DNA of 15,680 nt, from the NCBI GenBank assembly GCA_002336845.1, contig DDEX01000015.1:23746-39425 (forward strand), in the 5' to 3' direction. Positions within the stretch are counted from its first letter, which is position 1, and the number at the start of each line of letters is the position of its first letter. The stretch is from Rhodobacteraceae bacterium UBA1943. GTDB lineage: Bacteria > Pseudomonadota > Alphaproteobacteria > Rhodobacterales > Rhodobacteraceae. A model generated the notes under the pieces. The model had not been told where the DNA came from. It saw only the letters and a program-made list of their open reading frames with translations, and did not search any database. Shown here piece by piece: positions 1 to 8,367 of the stretch. Position numbers and translations under genes: made by a program.

Positions 1-1355
1 CCGCGGTTGGTGTATTTCTTGGCGATCGAGATGACCAGACGCAGGTTCGCCTCGACCATTTCCTTCTTGGCCTGACGGGCCTCTTTCTCGCCCTTCTGCA
101 CCTGGTTCACGATGCGGCGGAATTCGGAAATGTCCACGCCGATATACTGGCCGACCTGCGCCATTTCGCTGCGCAGCTCTTCCACCTTCTCGCGGCTCTT
201 CTCCATCATGGTCTGCCAGCCGCGCCCGGCCTTGGTGGCCATGCGGTCCAGCCAGGTCGGGTCCAGCTCGTATCCCTGATATTCGTCGATGAACTCGCGG
301 CGGTTGATCCGCGCGGCATCGGCCAGCTTCACCATGCCCGAGTTGATCGACATGATGCGCTTGTTGATGCCGTAAAGCTGGTCGATCAGCGCCTCGATCC
401 GGTTGTTGTGCAGGTGAAGCTCGTTCACCAGAACCACCGTCTCGCCGCGCAGCTTCTGATAGGCCGCTTCTTCCGAGGCGGTGAAACGGGTCTTTTCCGA
501 CAGCGTTGCATCCATCCGGGCGCGCTGCATCTCGGCCAGTTTGGTGTAATCGCGCGCGATCAGATCCAGGGTTTCCAGAACCTTGGGCTTCAGCGTGGCT
601 TCCATCGCCGCAAGTGACATGGACGAGCCGTCCTCGTCATCCTCATCGTCATCCGACCGCATGATCGGGTTGCCGTCGGCATCCAGCTCCGGCTCGGACG
701 AGGCGGCACGGCGCGGGGCCGCGCCCGCGCTTTCGACATCGACACCCTCCAGATCGGGGCCGACCATTTCGTCGTCACCGTCCAGGCTGCGGCCAAAGGT
801 GGCCTCAAGGTCGATCACGTCGCGCAGCAGGATTTCTTCCGACAGAAGTTCGTCGCGCCAGATGATGATGGCCTGAAAGGTCAGCGGGCTTTCGCAAAGC
901 CCGGCGATCATGGTGTTGCGGCCGGCCTCGATCCGCTTGGCGATGGCAATCTCGCCCTCGCGGCTGAGAAGCTCGACGCTGCCCATCTCGCGCAGATACA
1001 TCCGCACCGGGTCGTCGGTGCGGTCCAGCGTTTCCGACTGCGCCCCGACCAGCGCCACTTCGCGCGACGAGGAGGTTTCAACCAGCTCGCCGCCCCCGGC
1101 GGGCGCCTCGCCCTCTTCCTGCTCTTCCTCTTCGACGACGTTGATGCCCATTTCCGACAGCATCGACATGATGTCCTCGATCTGGTCGGTCGAGACCTGA
1201 TCGGGCGGCAGGACGGCGTTCAGCTGCTCCATCGTGATGTAGCCGCGTTCGCGCGCATCCGAGATCATCTTGCGGACCGCGGCCTGGCTCATGTCCAGGG
1301 ATACGTCCGATTCCTCGCCTTCGGGTTTGCCGTCGTCGCTGTCTTTCAGGGCCAT
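1..1355 (-). CDS. rpoD: RNA polymerase primary sigma factor RpoD (sigma-70), N-terminal part, 3' end cut by window edge
   Basis: Primary sigma factor that directs core RNA polymerase to housekeeping promoters. The frame is open from an ATG at 1355 to the left edge, about 451 codons. Seen in translation: an N-terminal segment with SQAAVRKMISDARERGYIT (region 1.1-like), an acidic Glu-rich linker, then region 1.2 (DDPVRMYLREMGSVELLSREGE), a long non-conserved segment containing an Asp/Glu run (DDDEDDEDG), and at the edge the start of region 2 (KEMVEANLRLVISIAKKYTNRG begins there). Regions 2.3 to 4, which read the -10 and -35 boxes, lie outside. The start is supported by a perfect AAGGAG five bases before the ATG. 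It follows dnaG on the same strand with a 91-nt gap, the usual dnaG-rpoD order, so co-transcription is likely, perhaps with an extra promoter in the gap. Identification is very secure. Confidence 0.97.
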   Translation of the reverse strand, partial: MALKDSDDGKPEGEESDVSLDMSQAAVRKMISDARERGYITMEQLNAVLPPDQVSTDQIEDIMSMLSEMGINVVEEEEQEEGEAPAGGGELVETSSSREVALVGAQSETLDRTDDPVRMYLREMGSVELLSREGEIAIAKRIEAGRNTMIAGLCESPLTFQAIIIWRDELLSEEILLRDVIDLEATFGRSLDGDDEMVGPDLEGVDVESAGAAPRRAASSEPELDADGNPIMRSDDDEDDEDGSSMSLAAMEATLKPKVLETLDLIARDYTKLAEMQRARMDATLSEKTRFTASEEAAYQKLRGETVVLVNELHLHNNRIEALIDQLYGINKRIMSINSGMVKLADAARINRREFIDEYQGYELDPTWLDRMATKAGRGWQTMMEKSREKVEELRSEMAQVGQYIGVDISEFRRIVNQVQKGEKEARQAKKEMVEANLRLVISIAKKYTNR

Positions 1356-1446
1356 GCTGTCTCCTTGGGCGCGAATCGCTTCGGTCGCACCGAATCAAAT
1401 AACGCGAATCACGGCAGACGGAAGAGGCGCGCGGTGATTCTTTGTC
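1356..1446 (-). promoter_or_regulatory. dnaG-rpoD intergenic leader with four GANTC sites and a palindrome
   Basis: This 91-nt gap precedes rpoD. It holds four GANTC sites (1373-1377, 1392-1396, 1406-1410, 1436-1440), the target of CcrM-type cell-cycle methyltransferases in alphaproteobacteria. CGCGAATC occurs twice, at 1370-1377 and 1403-1410, 33 bp apart. A palindrome TTCGGT-CGC-ACCGAA spans 1380-1394. GAATCAC at 1406-1412 can pair with GTGATTC at 1434-1440. I see no convincing -35/-10 pair and no T-rich terminator. A regulatory role is inferred from position and site density only. Confidence 0.45.
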
Positions 1447-3408
1447 TTAGTGGCGTCCTTTGGGCTTTTCGAAGCGAATGCTTTCAAAAACCTTGCGGGA
1501 CTGTTCCAGTTCACCGCGGTCCAGCGCCACACCATTGGGCGCCAGAACCGCATCACCTGTATTGTCCTGCGGCCCACGCTGGGCCGCGAACCGGGCCTCG
1601 TTCGTTTTCGACACACGCCAGGTCAGGCCCTCGTCCGCCAGACCCTCGATGTCCTTGGCCGCCTCACTGACCTCGCGCGCGCCGCCTCTGGCCACGCGCA
1701 GCTTGGTCACGGCATCGGCCAGAATGGTCAACGCACCCTCTTGCGGGTAGCCGGGGCGCATGAAGGGCATGGAGAAGACTTGGCGATCCGACAGCAGGGT
1801 TTCAAGTTCACCCGTGGCATGAAGGCGGGCATATTCGATGGCTTCGATGCCCTGCGGCAAGCCAAGCAGGCAATCGAGCAGCCGGTTGTGGCCGGGGCCA
1901 CTGAACCGCAGGGGGGCAAGACCGCTTTCCAACTCGTCGATCAGGGCGGGAAATGTCAGCAAACCGGCCAGAACGGTGGCCTCCAGCACGAATGTCTCGT
2001 TGGTGTCGGACCCCGCGAGAAAGGAACTGCGGGCTGCCGCCGTCGGGGCAATGACCACGGGCGGCGCGAACCTGCCGCCCTGACGGGGTGCGCGGGGTTG
2101 CCATTCCCTGAACGGGCGCACACCGCTGCCGAACAGCTCTGCCCGCAGCGCCTTGATCTCTTCGCCGTAATGGCCGCGGATCGACGGATCGGCGATGCGC
2201 TTCAGGCTTGCCCGCAGCGATTTGTCCAATGCCGCCTTGCGTTCGGGGCTGTCAAAGACCTTGCCTTCGATCTCGCGGTTCCACAGCAGACGCACCATGG
2301 GCTGGGCCTGGTCCAGCACCTTTTGCATGGCGGCAGGCCCCTGGGCCTTGATCAGGTCATCGGGGTCCTGCCCTTCCGGCAGCACAGCGAAGCGCAAGCC
2401 CTTCCCCGCCTCCAAGAGCGGCAGCGCAAGGTCGATCACCCGCAGCGCGGCGCGGATGCCGGCCTTGTCACCATCCAGCGAGATGATGGGTTCATCGCTG
2501 ATCCGCCACATCAGGCGAAGCTGGTCTTCGGTCACAGCCGTGCCCAAGGGGGCCACCGCGGCCCTGAAGCCCGCTTCGGATAGGGCAATCACATCCATGT
2601 AGCCTTCGGCCACGATCAGCGGCAGGCCCTTGCCCGCCGCCTCGCGCGCCGGGGCGTGGTTGAACAGGTTGCGGCCCTTGTCGAACAGGTCGGTTTCCGG
2701 GCCGTTCAGGTATTTGGCCCGCGCATTCGGATCCAGACTGCGACCGCCGAAGCTGATTGCCCTGCCCCGCCCGTCACGAATGGGAAAAATCAGCCGGTTG
2801 TGAAACCGATCATAAAGCCGCCCCGAGTCGGATTTGGCGATGACACCAGAGGCGACCATAAGATCGGGAGAGATACCCTTTTGCTTCAGCGCCTCAACCA
2901 GAGCCTGCCCGTTTTCGGGCGACCAGCCCAGCTCCCATCTCTCCCAGGCCGCTTCGGGCAGGCGGCGCTTGTCGGTCAGGTATCGGCGGGCCTCGGCCCC
3001 GGCGCTGGACTTGAGGTTCAGTCGGTAGAATTTCAGCGCCTCATCAACCACTTGCCCCAGAATGGTTCGATGGTCGGCCTTTTCCGCCGCTTTCGGGTCG
3101 CGGGCGGGCATCTGCATCCCGGCCTCGCGGGCCAGAACCTCGACCGCCTCCATGAAGCCCAGGTTTTCGGATTCTTTCACAAAGGTGACGGCATCACCTT
3201 TGGCATGGCAACCAAAGCAGTAATAAAACCCTTTGCGATCATCGACATGGAAGCTGGCCGACTTTTCCTGATGGAACGGGCAAGGCGCCCAGAAGTCGCC
3301 CTTGGCCATGTTCGACTTGCGCATGTCCCAAGTGACCTTGCGCCCGACGACGGACGACAGGGTGACGCGGGTGCGCAATTCGTCAAGGAAACCGGGCGGC
3401 AGGGACAT
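1447..3408 (-). CDS. dnaG: DNA primase DnaG
   Basis: Synthesises the RNA primers for DNA replication, working with the DnaB helicase at the fork. The product is 653 residues, usual for an alphaproteobacterial primase. The N-terminal CHC2 zinc ribbon is present, with C43, H46, C64 and C67. The RNA polymerase-like basic region lies around residues 200-223 (RFHNRLIFPIRDGRGRAISF). The Toprim catalytic core follows, with E268 in EGYMDV and D312/D314 in SLDGDKAG, the expected metal-binding acidic residues. The C-terminal third, expected to bind helicase, is less conserved. It starts at an ATG at 3408 with a weak GGGATAA ahead and ends with TAA at 1447-1449, 91 nt before rpoD. It lies 100 nt downstream of the sox/M20 operon on the same strand. 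I see no strong terminator between them, so some read-through is possible. Confidence 0.98.
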   Translation of the reverse strand: MSLPPGFLDELRTRVTLSSVVGRKVTWDMRKSNMAKGDFWAPCPFHQEKSASFHVDDRKGFYYCFGCHAKGDAVTFVKESENLGFMEAVEVLAREAGMQMPARDPKAAEKADHRTILGQVVDEALKFYRLNLKSSAGAEARRYLTDKRRLPEAAWERWELGWSPENGQALVEALKQKGISPDLMVASGVIAKSDSGRLYDRFHNRLIFPIRDGRGRAISFGGRSLDPNARAKYLNGPETDLFDKGRNLFNHAPAREAAGKGLPLIVAEGYMDVIALSEAGFRAAVAPLGTAVTEDQLRLMWRISDEPIISLDGDKAGIRAALRVIDLALPLLEAGKGLRFAVLPEGQDPDDLIKAQGPAAMQKVLDQAQPMVRLLWNREIEGKVFDSPERKAALDKSLRASLKRIADPSIRGHYGEEIKALRAELFGSGVRPFREWQPRAPRQGGRFAPPVVIAPTAAARSSFLAGSDTNETFVLEATVLAGLLTFPALIDELESGLAPLRFSGPGHNRLLDCLLGLPQGIEAIEYARLHATGELETLLSDRQVFSMPFMRPGYPQEGALTILADAVTKLRVARGGAREVSEAAKDIEGLADEGLTWRVSKTNEARFAAQRGPQDNTGDAVLAPNGVALDRGELEQSRKVFESIRFEKPKGRH

Positions 3409-3449
3409 GATGCTTTATCCCGCGATGTGGCGCTGGTGTCGAGTGCGGA

Positions 3450-3504
3450 GCGGGGGTTTTGCACCCCCGCACCCCCGCAGGATATTTATGAACAGATGAT
3501 GGGC
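3450..3504. repeat. G/C hairpin plus 'CCCCCGCAGGATATTT' intergenic element
   Basis: GCGGGGG at 3450-3456 pairs perfectly with CCCCCGC at 3464-3470 across a 7-nt loop. A second ACCCCCGC (3471-3478) repeats the right arm, so the left arm could pair with either copy. AGGATATTTATGAACAGATG (3479-3498) follows. From memory, very similar strings (runs of C followed by GCAGGATATTTTTGA) recur between genes in Rhodobacteraceae; I could not check this. It lies in the 3' region of the amidohydrolase gene and ahead of dnaG. No T-run follows the stem on either strand, so it is not a canonical rho-independent terminator. It may act as an mRNA-end stabiliser or a dispersed repeat. Confidence 0.5.
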
Positions 3505-3508
3505 AGGC

Positions 3509-4639
3509 CTATCCCAGAAGATCCTGGGAGATGTGATGGAAGAGGTGTGCGCCGATGGGGATCAGGTCGTCGGGGAAGTCGTAATCCGGGTTGTGGAGCG
3601 CCGGGTGCGCGGTGCCCGCGCCAAGGAACAGCATGGCGGATTTGGTGGGGGCGGCGCCGAAGCGGCCGAAATCCTCTGAGGCGCGCCAGATTTCACCGGG
3701 GGAATGCGGGATATGCAGGGCATCAAGGGCGGCGGCCATCTGGGAGACGGCTTCGGGGTGGTTCACGCTGGCGGCGAAATCGTCGTGGGTTTCAAAGGTG
3801 ACGGTCAGGTCGGGGCTGTGGGCATGAACCAAAGCCACGGCTTCGGCGCGCAGGGCGGCCATGGCGGCATCTTCCAGCGTGCGCAGGGTGACCCAGAGTT
3901 CCGCCTCGCCCGGCGCGATGCCGAAGGCGGGTTCGCCAAGGCGGGCATGGGTGACGGTGACAAGGCGGAAACCGGGGGCAAGGATGCGCTCCTGCCCCAG
4001 CGCCGTCAGCGCGGGAATCAGCGTGGCCAGGGCGGGGCCGGGCGAAATGCCGGTTTCTGGCTGGCTGGCGTGGGCGGTCTTGCCGGTCAGGCGGATTTTC
4101 AGCCCCTGACTGGCGCAGTTCACCGGGCCTGCCCGCAGATGGGCATGGCCCAAGGCATTGCCGGGTTCGTTATGCAGCGAAAAGGCCCAGTCTGGGTGCA
4201 GGGCGGGCCAGCGCGGATCCGCCATTACGGCGGCGGCGCCAGAGCCGTCTTCCTCGGCGGGCTGGAACAGCAGGAGCACGCGGCCCTTGGCGGGGCGCTG
4301 GCGCGACAGCAGGCGCGACAGGCCCATCAGGATTGTCATATGCCCGTCATGGCCGCAGAGGTGTCCCTTGCCGGGGATGGCAGAGCGATGCGGGGCGTCG
4401 GACAGTTCCTGAATGGGCAGCGCATCGAGCTCGGCGCGAAACATCACCGTCGGGCCGGGTTCGGTGCCGTTGTAAATCGCGGCAACGCCATGCCCGCCGA
4501 GGCCGGTGATCACCTGATCCGCTGTCAGCGCGGCGGCGATGGTGCGCGCCGTCTGCTGTTCCTGCCGCGAGACCTCCGGCGCGCGGTGCAAGGCACGGCG
4601 GAGCTCGGTAAGCTCCGCGATGTCGCGGTTGGTCAGCAT
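3509..4639 (-). CDS. M20-family metallo-amidohydrolase (hippurate hydrolase / N-acyl amino acid amidohydrolase type)
   Basis: Predicted cytosolic zinc or manganese amidohydrolase that cleaves an acyl group from an amino acid or similar amide; the substrate is unknown. From the ATG at 4639 the product is 376 residues. Family motifs: FRAELDALP (about residues 67-75, with Glu where the family usually has RAD), CGHDGH at 95-100 (C95 and H97 as likely metal ligands), E129-E130 in QPAEEDGSG, H156 in SLHNEPG, the dimerisation-domain segment LTGKTAHASQPETGISP (184-200), SEDFGRF around 321-327 and H349 near the C-terminus. The start is chosen because ATG overlaps the soxG stop by one base (TGATG, 4641-4637). 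An ATG at 4696 keeps the frame open but would overlap soxG by 58 nt. It lacks its own Shine-Dalgarno sequence, so it probably depends on coupling to soxG. It may supply sarcosine or a related amino acid from an N-acyl conjugate; this is inference. Confidence 0.88.
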   Translation of the reverse strand: MLTNRDIAELTELRRALHRAPEVSRQEQQTARTIAAALTADQVITGLGGHGVAAIYNGTEPGPTVMFRAELDALPIQELSDAPHRSAIPGKGHLCGHDGHMTILMGLSRLLSRQRPAKGRVLLLFQPAEEDGSGAAAVMADPRWPALHPDWAFSLHNEPGNALGHAHLRAGPVNCASQGLKIRLTGKTAHASQPETGISPGPALATLIPALTALGQERILAPGFRLVTVTHARLGEPAFGIAPGEAELWVTLRTLEDAAMAALRAEAVALVHAHSPDLTVTFETHDDFAASVNHPEAVSQMAAALDALHIPHSPGEIWRASEDFGRFGAAPTKSAMLFLGAGTAHPALHNPDYDFPDDLIPIGAHLFHHISQDLLG

Positions 4640-5178
4640 CAGATCAGGGCGGCGCGGGCGGCGAGCGAGCGCAGGGCGACCTCGATTTCGTGCCATGCGG
4701 TGCGGGCCATGGAGCGGAAGACCATGACGGTAAAGCCATCGGCCGCGGTGCGGAAGATAACCGACTGCATGTGTCCCAAGGGCGCGCGGGCCGCCTGCCC
4801 CACGGCGAATGTGGGACGCAGGTCCAGCGGAACAAGGCGCATCAGCGCCTCGGCCGCCACCGGGCCGGTCACGGTCAGCGTGGCCCAGCCGCCCGATTGG
4901 TCGGTAACAGCAGCGATACCGTCCAGCGCGGGCGGTTCTGCGCCGATCAGGAAGGCCTGGTCACGGCCGGTCCAGACCAGACGCACGCCGCCGTTTTCGG
5001 TAAAGCTGTTGGGGGCCGGAAAGACCATCGGTTTCAACGCCTTGGCCAGCGCCTTTTCCTGACCGGGAAACAGGGCGATCGAAGCGACCGGGCCGGGGTC
5101 GGCCTCGGCCAGCGTGGTTCCGGCGAAGGTTGCGGGCTTTTTATCCGACAGGGCAGTTTTGGCGATCAGTTCAGGCAC
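4639..5178 (-). CDS. soxG: Sarcosine oxidase gamma subunit SoxG
   Basis: Smallest but one subunit of heterotetrameric sarcosine oxidase; it has a structural role next to the folate-binding domain of the alpha subunit. The GTG start at 5178 gives 179 residues, a normal size for SoxG. This start lies inside the last codons of soxA, an 8-nt overlap. An in-frame ATG at 5229 would overlap soxA more and adds an Arg/Cys-rich tail not expected in the family, so GTG is preferred. Recognisable features are the glycine- and Thr-rich segment WATLTVTGPVAAEALMRLVP, typical of this GcvT-like fold, and the C-terminal FRTAADGFTVMVFRSMARTAW. Position directly after soxA and before the coupled amidohydrolase supports the call. 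No cofactor site is expected and none is seen. Confidence 0.9.
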   Translation of the reverse strand: MPELIAKTALSDKKPATFAGTTLAEADPGPVASIALFPGQEKALAKALKPMVFPAPNSFTENGGVRLVWTGRDQAFLIGAEPPALDGIAAVTDQSGGWATLTVTGPVAAEALMRLVPLDLRPTFAVGQAARAPLGHMQSVIFRTAADGFTVMVFRSMARTAWHEIEVALRSLAARAALI

Positions 5179-8092
5179 GCAGCTTCTCCCCCTTGGGGTC
5201 GTGGAACACCGGGTCGCAAACCTCGGCAATCAGGTCTAGGTCGCGCAGGTGATCGACGATACGGATCTTTTCGCCATGCCGGGCACGGCCGTTTTTCAGG
5301 AACCCCATGGCCAGCATCGCGCCAAACATCGGCGACCAGCAGACCGAGGTGACATAGCCTTGCGAGGCCTCGCGCCCCACCGCCTCGCCTTGGGTGAACA
5401 GATGTGCGCCGCCGAAAGCCTTGGTTTCCTGAGACAGTTTCAGGCCAACCAGTTGCTCGCGCTCTTCGCCCACCATGCCGGGACGGGCCGCCATGGCCTT
5501 GCCGATACAGTCTTTCTTGGCGCTGACCATTTTCTCCATGCCGATGTCGAAGGCGGTGGTGCGCCCGTGAATCTCGGCATGGGTGATGAAACCCTTTTCG
5601 ATGCGCAGGACGTTCAGCGCCTCCATGCCATATGGCCCGCCGCCCATCGCCTCGGCTTTCGCCACAAGATCGCGGAAAAGGCTTTCGCCATAACGGCTTG
5701 GAACGGCAACTTCATAGCCCTCCTCGCCCGAGAACGAGATGCGGAACAGACGCCCCTTGACGCCGCCCACCTGCGTCTCGCCACATGCCATGAAGGGGAA
5801 ATCGCCCAAGGGCGCATCCAGCACCGCATTCAGCAGCGCCCGCGCCTTTGGCCCGGCAACCGCAAACTGCGCCCAGCTTTCGGTGACGGAAATCAGCCGC
5901 AAATCCCAGTCGGCGCAATGGGTCTGGTGGATAAAATCCAGATGCCGCATCACCAGACCCGCCGCAGCGGTGGTGGTGGTCATCAGATAGTGGTTTTCAC
6001 CCAGCCGTGCCGTGGTGCCATCATCCAGCACCAGACCATCTTCGCGCAGCATCAGCCCATAGCGCACACGGCTCACAGGCAAGGTGCTGAAGGTGTTGGT
6101 ATAGACCAGATCGAGGAAGCGGGCGGCATCCTTGCCTTGAATGTCGATCTTGCCAAGGGTCGAGACATCCGACACGCCCACCGCGCTGCGGACCATGTTG
6201 ACCTCCCGATCACAGCTTTCGCGCCAGGTCTTCTCACCCGGTTTCGGGAAATAGCTGGGGCGATACCACAGGCCCGCCTCGATCATAGGGGCATGACGGT
6301 CACGGCTGGCCTGGTCCGACGTGGTGAAGCGTTGCGGGGCGAACCCTTCGGCCCGGCCCCCTGCCCCCATCGAGGCAATGGAGACCGGCGTGAAAGGCGG
6401 CCGATAAGTGGTTGTTCCGGTTTCAGGAATGCCACGCCCGGTGGCATCGGCCAGAACCGCCAATGCGGCGACGTTCGAGCTTTTGCCCTGATCGGGGGCC
6501 ATGCCTTGCGTGGTATAGCGCTTCATATGCTCGACCGAGGTGAACCCCTCTTGCGCCGACAGCTTCACATCCTTGGTCGTCACGTCATTGGCAAAATCCA
6601 GCCACGCGCGCCCCTTGCCCTCGACCAGCCACAAGGGCTGGATCGCATAGGGCACCCCTTCTGCACGGGGCAACGGAACCGCTGCTGCCGTCACGCCAAT
6701 CTCGGCCAGTGCGGCAATCGCTGCCGCCTGCCCCGCGGCAAGGCAGCCATGGGTGGTGAAATCGCCATTGGCCGCCCCTGCAACCGACAGGCCCGGAACA
6801 GCGCCCTCGCTGGGCACAAAGGCCGCGATGTCCGCATTCCAGCGCGGGCGGCCGTTCAGGTGGCAGGTCAGGTGAACCGTGGGGTTCCAGCCACCGGACA
6901 TGGCAAGGCAATCGGTCTCGATCTGGAAATCGCCGCCGACATGGCTGCCAGAGATTGCGCGCAGGCCAAGGCGGCCCGAGGTATCGGTGACGCGGGCGCC
7001 CAGATAAACCGGGCAATCCTCGATCGCGCTGGCATCCTCGCGGCTGTCGAGAATGGCCGCAACTTCGACCCCTGCGGCCATCAACTGCCGCGCAGTCTGG
7101 CGCGCGCCGTCGTTGTTGGCGAACACCGTAACGCGCTTGCCCGCCGTCACACCCCAGCGGTTGAGATAGCTGCGCACGGCGCCCGCCATCATGATGCCGG
7201 GCCGGTCGTTCATCGGGAAGGCGATGGGCCGCTCCAGCGCGCCCGCCGCCAGCACGGCACGCTTGGCCACGATCCGCCAGAAGCATTCGCGCGGCAGGTC
7301 GGCGCGGGCGGGGGTATGCAGGCCCACCCTCTCCAGCGCGCCGAAGGTGCCATTGTCATATGCGCCCGTCACCGTGGTGCGGGTCATCACCCGCACATTG
7401 GGCAGGCCGCGCAATTCCGCTTCGACCGTCGCAACCCAGTCGCGGGCGGGCGCACCGTCCAGCTCCGGCTCATCGGCCAGAAGGCGACCGCCCAGCTCGC
7501 GGTCCTCCTCGGCCAGGATCACATCGGCCCCGGCGCGGGCGGCCGTCAGTGCTGCGGCAAGGCCCGCAGGGCCGGAACCGATGACCAACAGATCGCAAAA
7601 GGCATAGGCCTTTTCATAATGCCCTTCGTCATGCTTGCCCGACAAGCGGCCCAAACCGGCGGCGCGCCGGATCATCGGCTCATAGAGCTTTTCCCAAAAA
7701 GCGCGCGGCCACATGAAGGTCTTGTAATAGAACCCCGCCGACAGGAAGCGCGAGAACACATCATTCACGCCCAGCGCATCGAAGGCCAGCGAAGGAAAGC
7801 GGTTCTGGCTTTGCGTGTTCAGCCCCTCGAAAACCTCTTGCATGGTCGCGCGCACGTTCGGCGTCTGGTTCGTGGCGCCGATCACCTCCAGCAGCGCATT
7901 CGGCTCCTCGGACCCTGCGGTCAGCACACCGCGGGGGCGGTGGTACTTGAAACTGCGCCCCATCAGCCGGACGTCATTGGCAAGCAGGGCAGAGGCTACG
8001 GTATCGCCCTGATAACCCTGATAGGTCTTGCCATCAAAGCGGAAGCTGATGGGTCGGTTGCGGTCGATCTGGCCCTTGCCAAGGATCCTCAT
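5171..8092 (-). CDS. soxA: Sarcosine oxidase alpha subunit SoxA
   Basis: Large subunit of heterotetrameric sarcosine oxidase (EC 1.5.3.1 / 1.5.3.24). It binds NAD and transfers the one-carbon unit to tetrahydrofolate, giving 5,10-methylene-THF while glycine is released. The product is 973 residues, as usual. Seen in order: an N-terminal ferredoxin-like domain (about 10-100) with no cysteines, as expected for a family without an Fe-S cluster there; a Rossmann segment with GSGPAG at 172-177; a second nucleotide-binding stretch GKRVTVFANNDGARQTA (318-334); the linker KRYTTQGMAPDQGKSSN (524-540); and a C-terminal GcvT-like folate domain from about 595 (RYGLMLREDGLVLDDGTTAR at 677-696). The ATG at 8092 overlaps the soxD stop in ATGA, and its end overlaps soxG. 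It belongs to the minus-strand sox operon. Confidence 0.97.
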   Translation of the reverse strand: MRILGKGQIDRNRPISFRFDGKTYQGYQGDTVASALLANDVRLMGRSFKYHRPRGVLTAGSEEPNALLEVIGATNQTPNVRATMQEVFEGLNTQSQNRFPSLAFDALGVNDVFSRFLSAGFYYKTFMWPRAFWEKLYEPMIRRAAGLGRLSGKHDEGHYEKAYAFCDLLVIGSGPAGLAAALTAARAGADVILAEEDRELGGRLLADEPELDGAPARDWVATVEAELRGLPNVRVMTRTTVTGAYDNGTFGALERVGLHTPARADLPRECFWRIVAKRAVLAAGALERPIAFPMNDRPGIMMAGAVRSYLNRWGVTAGKRVTVFANNDGARQTARQLMAAGVEVAAILDSREDASAIEDCPVYLGARVTDTSGRLGLRAISGSHVGGDFQIETDCLAMSGGWNPTVHLTCHLNGRPRWNADIAAFVPSEGAVPGLSVAGAANGDFTTHGCLAAGQAAAIAALAEIGVTAAAVPLPRAEGVPYAIQPLWLVEGKGRAWLDFANDVTTKDVKLSAQEGFTSVEHMKRYTTQGMAPDQGKSSNVAALAVLADATGRGIPETGTTTYRPPFTPVSIASMGAGGRAEGFAPQRFTTSDQASRDRHAPMIEAGLWYRPSYFPKPGEKTWRESCDREVNMVRSAVGVSDVSTLGKIDIQGKDAARFLDLVYTNTFSTLPVSRVRYGLMLREDGLVLDDGTTARLGENHYLMTTTTAAAGLVMRHLDFIHQTHCADWDLRLISVTESWAQFAVAGPKARALLNAVLDAPLGDFPFMACGETQVGGVKGRLFRISFSGEEGYEVAVPSRYGESLFRDLVAKAEAMGGGPYGMEALNVLRIEKGFITHAEIHGRTTAFDIGMEKMVSAKKDCIGKAMAARPGMVGEEREQLVGLKLSQETKAFGGAHLFTQGEAVGREASQGYVTSVCWSPMFGAMLAMGFLKNGRARHGEKIRIVDHLRDLDLIAEVCDPVFHDPKGEKLRA

Positions 8093-8367
8093 GCGCGGAC
8101 CCCTTTCTTCTTGCGGTCGGCCACCAGTTCGGTGGACAGGATTTCATGGGTCACAGTGTTGCGGGTGACGATCAGCCACTGGCTGCACCCCGTCTCGTGA
8201 TACCACAGGTCGCGCACCTCTCCGGCGATGTTGTCACGCAGGTGCAGGTGGTCATCCCAGGCCTCTGGCCCGGCATCGGGACCGGGGCGTTGAAGGTAAT
8301 CCTCGGACCCGTAATAGTAGAACTCTCGCCGGTCGCGGGGGCCGCACAAAGGGCAGGTCAGGCGCAT
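8089..8367 (-). CDS. soxD: Sarcosine oxidase delta subunit SoxD
   Basis: Small zinc-binding subunit of heterotetrameric sarcosine oxidase, 92 residues, normal for the family. The zinc site is visible as C5 and C8 (TCPLCGPRD) together with H57 and C61 (WYHETGC), matching the Cys-x2-Cys...His-x3-Cys pattern known for this subunit. Other family marks are REFYYYGSEDYLQRP near the N-terminus and CSQWLIVTRNTVTHEI in the C-terminal half. The ATG at 8367 directly abuts the TAA of the unknown exported gene upstream, and its GAGG Shine-Dalgarno sequence lies inside that gene's last codons. The stop overlaps the soxA start (ATGA). It is normally next to soxB; here another gene separates them. Confidence 0.95.
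   Translation of the reverse strand: MRLTCPLCGPRDRREFYYYGSEDYLQRPGPDAGPEAWDDHLHLRDNIAGEVRDLWYHETGCSQWLIVTRNTVTHEILSTELVADRKKKGVRA

Noticed and set aside
628..660. Repetitive GTCATCCTCATCGTCATC tract as a simple-sequence repeat
   Set aside because: It encodes the acidic Asp/Glu run normal in the non-conserved region of primary sigma factors.
4640..4696. Longer amidohydrolase start at 4696
   Set aside because: The extra 19 residues are basic and unlike the family, and would overlap soxG by 58 nt. The TGATG start at 4639 fits both the operon and the family.
3704..5062. Plus-strand open frame of 452 codons opposite the amidohydrolase and soxG
   Set aside because: Shadow of two well-supported minus-strand genes; no domain is recognisable.
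5249..8200. Plus-strand open frame of about 980 codons opposite soxA
   Set aside because: It is the mirror of soxA in GC-rich DNA, where antisense frames stay open by codon bias. Its composition (many His, Gln, Arg, Gly) fits no protein, and soxA is certain.
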